A DNA stretch of 11,683 nt from Fibrobacter sp. (GTDB lineage: Bacteria; Fibrobacterota; Fibrobacteria; Fibrobacterales; Fibrobacteraceae): positions 1-11,683 of the forward strand of contig JAAYXQ010000073.1 of NCBI GenBank assembly GCA_012515825.1. Direction: 5' to 3'. Every line of letters begins with the position of its first letter. Within the stretch, counting starts at the first letter, position 1. This document shows, piece by piece, positions 6,571 to 11,683 of the stretch. Under the pieces are notes generated by a model, which did not search any database, had not been told where the DNA came from, and saw only the letters and a program-made list of their open reading frames with translations. Position numbers and translations under genes: made by a program.

Positions 6571-7350
6571 TCATTTCTTGGATCGATAAGCTCTTAAATT
6601 TTTAGGTAAAACCGTCTTATGCCAGTGCATCCATTCATCATAAAAAATATATTTTTTTTCACAACGCTTAAATTCTCTTCCATGAACCACTCGTCGGCCG
6701 TTTTTTTGTTCTACTGGAATTTTAATATGTAAACATTCATGGTAAACGACGCCTGCAATTGCATATAATGGGCAATTAGCGGTATCGTAACCACGGCTAA
6801 TGCTTATGACATGAACAGGTTCTTCCGTAATAGGATCTTTTCGGATGGAATGAAAACTAAGACCTCCAAAACGTCGGCTCCATGTAATTCGGCACTCAAG
6901 TTCTCCAGAAAAATATGTCTCATTTACTGCAGCTAAAACTTGATCTAAATCGTAATAAGTGCCTTTTGGTTGAATTGGAGGGAAACGTCCTCTAGAATCT
7001 AAAGTTTTTTGTCCTTGATCGGCAAGAACCTGATCCACCACACCCCAAAAACGATCCAATAATTCTTTGATCTGTTTTTTATTATTTTCTGTTTTTCTTT
7101 TATTTGCACACAACGCCCATTCAGCGACGATCTCACGAGCTAAAAGAAATTCTTCACCCTTCATATAAGAAGGTAAAGTGACTTCAGGATGACCAAAAAG
7201 CCCTTTATAGCTGCATCGTATACTTTTACGCAAACGAGGATTGTATCGAAAAGAGACTAAGCTTTTAGTGGAAAACTCGGAAGAGGCTATTTTTTTTCTC
7301 TCTTCTTTTTTGACTTGAAATAAATCGAGCTGAAAATCAAACAGCCCCAT
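6571..7350 (-). CDS. SprT-like zinc metallopeptidase-domain protein (259 aa)
   Basis: The C-terminal half is a SprT-like metallopeptidase domain. LAAVNETYFSGEL (139-151) and ITWSRRFG (155-162) match the family's opening block. HECLH (204-208) supplies two zinc ligands and the catalytic Glu205, and VHGREF (222-227) places His223 as third ligand. SprT/Spartan relatives cleave proteins bound to DNA; bacterial SprT itself is little studied. The N-terminal region is unusual: residues about 31-80 (FRYNPRLRKSIRCSY, then VTLPSYM) resemble the strand pattern before the catalytic core of YgjP-type peptidases, followed by a charged helical linker (84-118). The protein is probably cytoplasmic, with no signal peptide. 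It overlaps the upstream YkgJ-type gene by 14 bp and has AGAAGGA before the ATG. The metallopeptidase call is strong; substrate and the YgjP resemblance are inference. Confidence 0.82.
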   Translation of the reverse strand: MGLFDFQLDLFQVKKEERKKIASSEFSTKSLVSFRYNPRLRKSIRCSYKGLFGHPEVTLPSYMKGEEFLLAREIVAEWALCANKRKTENNKKQIKELLDRFWGVVDQVLADQGQKTLDSRGRFPPIQPKGTYYDLDQVLAAVNETYFSGELECRITWSRRFGGLSFHSIRKDPITEEPVHVISISRGYDTANCPLYAIAGVVYHECLHIKIPVEQKNGRRVVHGREFKRCEKKYIFYDEWMHWHKTVLPKNLRAYRSKK

Positions 7351-8104
7351 AAAACACTTTTCCTTCTAATGCATTCATTTGCAATAGGCCCTCGTACAGG
7401 CTTTCTGATAGATTCAAATCTTCATAATGTTTTGTGATTTCATCAATGGCTTCTTCTATAGCATCTGGTAAATAAACAATAAAACTTCGATTTAGAGGTG
7501 TCTGTAAATGTTTGGGCACACAATACTCAGGACTAGTTTCACTAAAATACATTCGACAGGTCACTGGTCGATATGAATAAACATTACAACTTTCATTTGT
7601 TTTTATAAAAGGGCAAGCATGCCATGCTTCATAAAAAGAATGTAATGCCAGTTCCTCTAAATCTTGTTCTTCATTTGACTTTTCATTTTTAAGCTTTTCT
7701 AACAGAGATTGAAATTTTTCCACTCTAAAAAAGCACGCATTCATATAAGTAAATAGAGCTTCCGACTCCCGAATCTTTGCATAAAAAGAAATAAGTTCAA
7801 AAGGAGCAATCGACATTGGATAGTGATGACAACAATTACCACAATGGGGTCCACATTTTATTTTAACCTGATGTTGAGGTAAAGCAGCCTTTAAAAATTC
7901 CATAAAAGCTTCATGATAAGAAGCTGTAAATTCTAAAATAAAAGGCAATTCAATAAGAAGATTCTCTTGAGTAATTGCCTTTTTTCTATTCAAATCGAGT
8001 GAAATTTTGTCTAAACGAACCTGTTCTTTGTATAAAATTGAAGATAAACGAGCTTCGGCACGCTTAATTGATTTGGTTGGAAAATATTCCTGAAGGACAT
8101 CCAT
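7337..8104 (-). CDS. YkgJ-family cysteine-cluster protein (255 aa)
   Basis: The cysteine cluster is complete: C84-x3-C88-x2-C91-C92, then CPF (C164), CNVYSYRPVTCR (C173, C183) and C195. This is the pattern of the YkgJ / putative zinc- or iron-chelating domain family, where the cysteines are thought to bind a metal ion or Fe-S cluster; no reaction is established. An N-terminal helical region (about 1-80) and a long insertion (about 105-160, with the charged stretch KLKNEKSNEEQDLEEL) separate the two halves of the cluster. No signal peptide, so cytoplasmic. It is the first gene of a two-gene operon, overlapping the SprT-like zinc peptidase by 14 bp, so a shared metal-related task is possible. 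No Shine-Dalgarno precedes the ATG; TATATT lies only a few bases upstream, so a leaderless message is possible. Confidence 0.88.
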   Translation of the reverse strand: MDVLQEYFPTKSIKRAEARLSSILYKEQVRLDKISLDLNRKKAITQENLLIELPFILEFTASYHEAFMEFLKAALPQHQVKIKCGPHCGNCCHHYPMSIAPFELISFYAKIRESEALFTYMNACFFRVEKFQSLLEKLKNEKSNEEQDLEELALHSFYEAWHACPFIKTNESCNVYSYRPVTCRMYFSETSPEYCVPKHLQTPLNRSFIVYLPDAIEEAIDEITKHYEDLNLSESLYEGLLQMNALEGKVFYGAV

Positions 8105-8248
8105 CGTTAAAATATAGCGAAAAAAAGCACTTTTTTTATTTTTTATTAAGGTAAATCTCCTGTAAAACGATTATATTCTCGTAATAGGGAATCTCAAAAA
8201 AGCACCTTTGTGAAGCTCATTTTATGCAAATAAAGAATTAAAAAGGAA

Positions 8249-8273
8249 ATAGCTAACCTAATCCGATAGCTAA
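8249..8273. repeat. Direct repeat ATAGCTAA, two copies 17 bases apart
   Basis: Exact copies lie at 8249-8256 and 8266-8273; each contains the palindrome TAGCTA. They lie about 25-50 bases before the candidate -35 of the TPR lipoprotein gene, where an activator could bind. That role is inference. Confidence 0.35.
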
Positions 8274-8296
8274 GGACTGAGTTAATGTGTTATTTT

Positions 8297-8326
8297 TTTA
8301 GAAGCCTAATGTAATTTGTTTATAAT
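8297..8326 (+). promoter_or_regulatory. Candidate sigma-70-type promoter of the TPR lipoprotein / barrel operon
   Basis: TTTAGA (8297-8302, four of six to consensus), an 18-base spacer and a perfect TATAAT (8321-8326). Transcription would start near 8333, leaving a leader of about 16 bases containing the AGGT at 8337-8340, nine bases from... the ATG at 8349 (8 bases lie between). It is the best promoter match in the window. Confidence 0.5.
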
Positions 8327-8348
8327 TATTCTGTATAGGTTAACAGGT

Positions 8349-9722
8349 ATGAAAACAAAAAATATTCTCATAAAGCAACTCCTATTGCTTTCAGTGCTAT
8401 TTTTAATTGCAAGTTGCAATTTATTTAACCCTACTGGAAGTCGAACTCCTTCTAAATCAGATGCAGATGCTTTAGTTTTAGAAGGATATCTTCATTATCA
8501 AAATGGTCGCTATGAGAAAGCCATTAAAATGTTTGAACAAGCGATTAAAGCAGATTCTACGAAGTCAGAAGCATGGCTTGGTCTTGCAAAATCAACGCTT
8601 TATAAATATGAAATGAATCCCTTTGACTTAATCCCCTATTTCAAAGTCGAGGAAGGTGAAATTCCCTTCATGGATGTCCCTGATGATTTTGTCACTCGCT
8701 ATTATGAAGGCATTTCAAAAACCCTCGAGTGCATTAATGAATTAGTGCGCCGAGATACATTGACTTCTTTGTATAATGCTTATATTAAAGCAGATAATCA
8801 AAATGACTCTCTTACGGAATCTCTCGCTAATTTTGAAGCAAAATATGGTGATCAATTAGATCAGTTCCCTTTATCAGACAAAAAAATAATCTTCCCTAAT
8901 TTTTCAATTGGATTTGGTATTTTAGCAATGGCCGATATTTTAATCGACTTTAAGCATGCCACTCTTGGTTTTTCTCCTGAAATATTTATGAATCCTGAAA
9001 CTGGTGAGCCTGAATTTGATATTGATGAATTGTATAACAATGCCTTAGAAGACACAGCTGTAATTTCGACTTTTAATGAAAGTCTTTTGAACTTAAATGA
9101 CAACATGGGAATTTTAGCCTCTTCTATTCTTCCTTCCGTACTAAACTGGTCTAATGATAGCGGTTCTTTTTTAGGTGATGATTCTTTGGAATATGTAGCT
9201 AATATTGAAGACGCTCTTAATGAACAAATTGACAATTTAGAAGCCGTATCTTTTTATCTAATTGGAGATAGAATGGATAACGATGGAGATGGCTGTGTTG
9301 ATGAAGAAATTCTCGATGGTGAGGACAATGATAACGATGGTTTAGTCGATGAAGATTTAAGAATCGTTTCATTGACTCGAGTCTCAAAAGATTCTACAGA
9401 TGATTTTTTTGGCCATATTGATTCCATTGGAGTTGTATTTCCTTCATTAGATCATGATGGTGACGGTATCAAAAATAACATAGAAGAATCAAGGTATTTA
9501 ATTACAACTATAGAAGAAAGAAAATCATCTGAAGATTATAGACTTGCTTTTGCTTCTTCCTATACATTTATGTCTTCAGATTTAAAATTGAAACAGCAAG
9601 TGATGAATGATATTGATATAAACCATATTCAATATGATTTAACTTGGAGACAAGAAAATGTTGGTGGCTGTTGGGTCAATTATGATCAAAATCGTTTTGA
9701 AGAATGGTTTGAGGGGAGATAA
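8349..9722 (+). CDS. TPR lipoprotein with DxDxDG (calcium-type) segments (457 aa)
   Basis: The signal peptide (MKTKNILIKQLLLLSVLFLI) ends in the lipobox I20-A21-S22-C23. A tetratricopeptide unit covers about residues 39-72 (ALVLEGYLHYQNGRYEKAI, then FEQAIKAD), with a second half-repeat to about 85; TPRs bind partner proteins. The middle (90-300) is helical and acidic with no known domain. Residues 310-336 hold two segments, DNDGDGCVDEE and DNDNDGLVDED, and 368-380 a third, DHDGDGIKNNIEE. These resemble thrombospondin type 3 or EF-hand-like Ca2+ loops. A frame also opens at a TTG (8316), but that would place charged residues ahead of a normal signal and lies in the promoter; the ATG follows AGGT. 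The barrel gene starts two bases after the stop, so the two probably form one envelope complex. Similar TPR lipoproteins occur in Fibrobacterota, from memory. Function unknown. Confidence 0.82.
   Translation: MKTKNILIKQLLLLSVLFLIASCNLFNPTGSRTPSKSDADALVLEGYLHYQNGRYEKAIKMFEQAIKADSTKSEAWLGLAKSTLYKYEMNPFDLIPYFKVEEGEIPFMDVPDDFVTRYYEGISKTLECINELVRRDTLTSLYNAYIKADNQNDSLTESLANFEAKYGDQLDQFPLSDKKIIFPNFSIGFGILAMADILIDFKHATLGFSPEIFMNPETGEPEFDIDELYNNALEDTAVISTFNESLLNLNDNMGILASSILPSVLNWSNDSGSFLGDDSLEYVANIEDALNEQIDNLEAVSFYLIGDRMDNDGDGCVDEEILDGEDNDNDGLVDEDLRIVSLTRVSKDSTDDFFGHIDSIGVVFPSLDHDGDGIKNNIEESRYLITTIEERKSSEDYRLAFASSYTFMSSDLKLKQQVMNDIDINHIQYDLTWRQENVGGCWVNYDQNRFEEWFEGR
9276..9488 (+). other. DxDxDG calcium-type segments within the TPR lipoprotein
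   Basis: Two acidic loops lie at 9276-9356 and a third at 9450-9488. Each has Asp/Asn at alternating positions followed by Gly and a trailing Glu or Asp, the ligand spacing of EF-hand and thrombospondin type 3 loops. Calcium binding is inferred. Confidence 0.6.
9712..9718 (+). promoter_or_regulatory. Ribosome-binding site of the beta-barrel gene
   Basis: AGGGGAG inside the last codons of the TPR lipoprotein gene, six bases before the ATG at 9725. It suggests coupled translation of the pair. Confidence 0.65.
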
Positions 9723-9724
9723 AA

Positions 9725-10978
9725 ATGAATACGTTATTTAAAATATTCTTCACTCTTTGTTTAACAGCAACATTTCTTTTTGCTGCTAAAGGCCCAGTGC
9801 ATAAATCACTCCGAGCATATTCCATGGGTAATGCTCATGTCGCTGTAGTAGATGATAAAGAAGCTATCTACTACAACTATGCTGGCCTTGCACAAATCAA
9901 TAGACTTGGAAACTTTAAAAAACGCCCACAACAAGGTTACTACCCTAGAAACTTCATCAATATGCGATTAAATGTCGGTGGTGCTGTTCCATTTCAAGAT
10001 TTCTTGAATGGTTATAACCTTGCTATGGATATTCAAGACTTATATGAAAAAGCAGAAGAAGAAGCAGATGCAAATGATGTATCTGTAGCCGATGCTCTTA
10101 TTGATTCTTTAGGTAATCATCCAGAACTCGCAGAAAAAATCAATGAGTATGATCATGTTCTTTTAAGTTTAATGGCTAAATTCGATGCAGAACTAGCCTT
10201 TCATAATTTTGGAGGAGCCATCTGGGTAGATGCTAATGTTGCCCCCTATATTGATGCAGGTTTAATTATTCCTTTTTTATCTATTGATACTCTTTATGTA
10301 GACGCAGTGGTTCAAGCGGGTATAGGTATTGGCGTTACAAATCAACTCTCTTTAGGATTTGGTGTAAAAGCAGTTAAAAGGCAAAGTGTTTCCGTCTTTA
10401 AGCTAGATGCAAGTAACTATTCAACTATACAAGATACTCTAGATGTTCGATTTGATGAAGCTAGAGATGATCTATTTAATTTTTCAACGATTAGTTATGG
10501 CATGGATTTTGGTGTTCTTTTCCAACTCACAAGAGAAACAAGATTAGGAGCTTCATTACGAGACGTCTTTTTTAAGGAATTAAACGAAGCAACGATTGAT
10601 CCTAATTTATCTTTTGGTTTTAATTATAGCCCACGAATACTGAATACAAATACAGCCTTTGCTCGAAAATTTAATATCGCCGTAGACTTTGAAGATGCTC
10701 TAAATAATGATCGAAACTATAAGCCATTAAGTCATCTCAATTTAGGTATGGAAGTAGAACAGACTCTTCTCGCTTGGCCTGGTCTAAATAATGAAATTAG
10801 AGCCCTAAAAGTAAGGCTTGCTGGTGGATTTAAAGGTGGATACCCTTCAGGTGGCGTTAGCCTAGAAGTATTACGTCTTGTCGAAGTTGAACTAGCCACT
10901 TGGGCAGAAGAAAAAGGCTATTATACTGGCCAAGCACCTTATCGAATCTATATGGGACAAGTCCGAGTTGGATTCTAA
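9725..10978 (+). CDS. Outer-membrane beta-barrel protein, PorV/TraF_2/FadL-like (417 aa)
   Basis: A Sec signal peptide (MNTLFKIFFTLCLTATFLFA) is probably cleaved around residues 20-21. The mature start RAYSMGNAHVAVVDDKEAIY then YNYAGLA (30-56) is the signature of PorV, TraF_2 and FadL-type barrels, which usually read NPAGLA; here Tyr replaces Pro. Alternating hydrophobic strands run from about 155 to the end (e.g. LSLGFGVKAV, TRLGASLRDVFF, LKVRLAGGFKGGY), and the chain ends RVGF with the C-terminal Phe used by the BAM machinery. A charged helical insert (about 94-150, LYEKAEEEADANDVS) interrupts the N-terminal part and may lie in the periplasm. The gene starts two bases after the TPR lipoprotein. 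Relatives include type IX secretion PorV, but no other secretion gene is present, so a transport role is only possible. Its stop overlaps the convergent gene's stop. Confidence 0.8.
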   Translation: MNTLFKIFFTLCLTATFLFAAKGPVHKSLRAYSMGNAHVAVVDDKEAIYYNYAGLAQINRLGNFKKRPQQGYYPRNFINMRLNVGGAVPFQDFLNGYNLAMDIQDLYEKAEEEADANDVSVADALIDSLGNHPELAEKINEYDHVLLSLMAKFDAELAFHNFGGAIWVDANVAPYIDAGLIIPFLSIDTLYVDAVVQAGIGIGVTNQLSLGFGVKAVKRQSVSVFKLDASNYSTIQDTLDVRFDEARDDLFNFSTISYGMDFGVLFQLTRETRLGASLRDVFFKELNEATIDPNLSFGFNYSPRILNTNTAFARKFNIAVDFEDALNNDRNYKPLSHLNLGMEVEQTLLAWPGLNNEIRALKVRLAGGFKGGYPSGGVSLEVLRLVEVELATWAEEKGYYTGQAPYRIYMGQVRVGF

Positions 10979-11493
10979 CGACGATCAGCTTCCTCTACGG
11001 AAACAACTTCTGTTCCGCACAAATATTGAAATAAGGAAGAATCCGCTTTCATATGATCGAGTAAACATGTATCACCAAGAGCAATAATAGAGTCTTTCTT
11101 ACTTAGCATAGTATTATAAGAACAATCTTCTGGACGCTCATCATAACAAACAAATTGACCAGAATCAATAGAGCCGTCTGGACGCCAAGTGGCATTGAGC
11201 ATTTCACCGTTCTTGCATGGTGCCTCACAAGCACTTACGTTTTCTAAAAGATCGGCTAAAGTATTTTCACATTCAGAATAATCGATACGAGAAATTTTTT
11301 CTACAGAAAATTGTGGGGAGCAATCTGGTGATGGATCATTTCCGTTATCTATGTCATTTGGAGGTCCATAAGTACAAGCAATATGTTGCACTGCAGAAAA
11401 AGAAAATATAATACCCATTAGAATTTTGGATTTATCTGCCCAAAATAAGGCGGTAGCTCCAGCAAATAAAATTTGAAAAAAATGTCTAATCAT
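10975..11493 (-). CDS. Cysteine-rich exported protein with CTYGPP motif, probable lipoprotein (172 aa)
   Basis: I do not recognise the family with certainty. The N-terminus has two hydrophobic stretches (about 5-18 and 24-38) split by ADKSK, then H-I-A-C at 37-40 followed by TYGPPND. If Cys40 is lipidated this is a lipoprotein with a long leader, though His at -3 is unusual. The mature part has eight further cysteines (58, 75, 89, 93, 116, 124, 143, 159), an even number that fits disulfides in the envelope. The Cys-x-Tyr-Gly-Pro order recalls the short lipoproteins paired with radical SAM enzymes in Bacteroidetes (rSAM/lipoprotein system); no radical SAM gene is in the window, so this is weak inference. 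TATATA-rich DNA lies just upstream and only a weak AAAGAAA ribosome-binding site. Its stop overlaps that of the barrel gene by 4 bp. Confidence 0.65.
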   Translation of the reverse strand: MIRHFFQILFAGATALFWADKSKILMGIIFSFSAVQHIACTYGPPNDIDNGNDPSPDCSPQFSVEKISRIDYSECENTLADLLENVSACEAPCKNGEMLNATWRPDGSIDSGQFVCYDERPEDCSYNTMLSKKDSIIALGDTCLLDHMKADSSLFQYLCGTEVVSVEEADRR

Positions 11494-11532
11494 ATTTCTT
11501 TATATAATATATATTCTTCACTCACTCTTTTC

Positions 11533-11563
11533 AAAAAAAATACAAGCTTTATAAAACCTTATG
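11533..11563 (-). terminator. Weak terminator-like hairpin after the recD-like gene
   Basis: On the minus strand an imperfect ATAAGG/CTTGTAT stem with one bulge and a 10-base loop is followed by a run of Ts (complement of 11533-11540). The stem is short and AT-rich, so the call is tentative. It would separate the helicase gene from the cysteine-rich protein gene. Confidence 0.28.
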
Positions 11564-11571
11564 AAATAAAG

Positions 11572-11683
11572 TTATAGAACAACACCTGTTTCGCGTTTAG
11601 TCACTGTGCTACAGGCGGCTTGAAAGGCTTCGGGCGAAACGACTGTAGTCACTTTCTTTTTTGCACGCGTAATCCCTGTATAC
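11572..11683 (-). CDS. recD: RecD-like SF1 helicase, C-terminal 36 residues (runs off the window)
   Basis: In the frame read from base 11682 leftward the protein begins YTGITRAKKKV, helicase motif VI of superfamily 1 (YTxxTRAxKxV), whose Arg contacts ATP. The tail SPEAFQAACSTVTKRETGV resembles the ends of exodeoxyribonuclease V alpha subunits (RecD), which pair with RecB and RecC for double-strand-break processing, or of stand-alone RecD2. The stop is TAA at 11574-11572. With only the tail visible RecD cannot be separated from related helicases, so the symbol is provisional. Confidence 0.7.
   Translation of the reverse strand, partial: YTGITRAKKKVTTVVSPEAFQAACSTVTKRETGVVL

Larger units (their letters stand above)
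8105..8348. other. Divergent promoter region between the YkgJ-type and TPR lipoprotein genes (244 bp)
   Basis: This stretch has no gene. Next to the YkgJ-type start lies an A7/T7 inverted repeat (8120-8137, AAAAAAAG-CA-CTTTTTTT) that would bend DNA or pair in the leader. AAAAAAGCAC recurs at 8121-8130 and 8196-8205. ATAGCTAA occurs twice, at 8249-8256 and 8266-8273. The TPR gene's candidate promoter lies at 8297-8326. Confidence 0.5.

Noticed and set aside
6485..6676. Fourteen-base exact repeat AACGCTTAAATTCT at 6485-6498 and 6663-6676
   Set aside because: One copy lies inside the SprT-like gene; by a rough estimate about one such match is expected by chance in AT-rich DNA of this length.
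8120..8137. A7/T7 hairpin as an intrinsic terminator
   Set aside because: It sits just upstream of the YkgJ-type start between two divergent genes, so no transcript would need to end there, and the stem is pure A-T.
8316..8348. N-terminal extension of the TPR lipoprotein from a TTG codon
   Set aside because: It overlaps the candidate promoter and would put RLTG ahead of a normal lipoprotein signal; the ATG at 8349 has a ribosome-binding site.
8861..9235. Minus-strand open frame of 124 codons opposite the TPR lipoprotein
   Set aside because: Lies wholly within a convincing gene on the other strand and has a low-complexity Ser/Lys/Ile composition without motifs.

Overview
The window is an AT-rich (about one third G+C by eye), tightly packed bacterial chromosome segment with ten complete protein genes, a gene fragment at each end, and no tRNA, rRNA, CRISPR array, insertion sequence or phage gene that I can see. 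Four proteins carry lipoprotein-type or lipoprotein-like signals, one is an outer-membrane barrel ending in Phe, and one lipoprotein has a lamin-tail domain. Together with a TPR lipoprotein carrying DxDxDG repeats, this points to a Gram-negative of the Fibrobacterota or the wider Fibrobacteres-Chlorobi-Bacteroidetes group. That placement is inference from protein style, not from a marker gene.

Left part (1-2218): a minus-strand operon reads lipoprotein (835-1545), Nudix hydrolase (291-830), then an NAD-binding extended SDR/sugar-nucleotide reductase-like protein (fragment, 1-294). The spacings are 4 bp and an ATGA overlap. Head to head with it lies a small GGQ-domain release-factor-like protein (1564-2034), whose stop abuts the stop of a convergent 60-aa PspC-domain membrane protein (2036-2218).

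Middle (2219-8104): a 488-bp non-coding stretch with several inverted repeats precedes a plus-strand lamin-tail-domain lipoprotein (2707-3912). Its end overlaps by 12 bp the end of hppA (3901-6285, minus), a membrane ion-translocating pyrophosphatase whose motif predicts K+ dependence. A 285-bp gene-free gap follows. Next is a two-gene minus-strand operon: a YkgJ-type cysteine-cluster protein (7337-8104) overlapping by 14 bp a SprT-like zinc metallopeptidase (6571-7350).

Right part (8105-11683): a divergent promoter region leads into a plus-strand pair, a TPR lipoprotein with three DxDxDG segments (8349-9722) and an outer-membrane beta-barrel (9725-10978) two bases downstream. These two are probably co-translated and act together at the outer membrane. 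Convergent with them is an unrecognised cysteine-rich exported protein (10975-11493). The last bases hold the C-terminus of a RecD-like SF1 helicase.

No single obviously new defence or mobile system is present. The parts most worth a second look are the TPR/DxDxDG lipoprotein-barrel pair, the cysteine-rich YGPP protein, the YkgJ-SprT pair, and the ArfB-like protein with a non-canonical C-terminus. All three convergent gene pairs overlap or nearly abut at their stop codons, leaving no room for conventional terminators between them.
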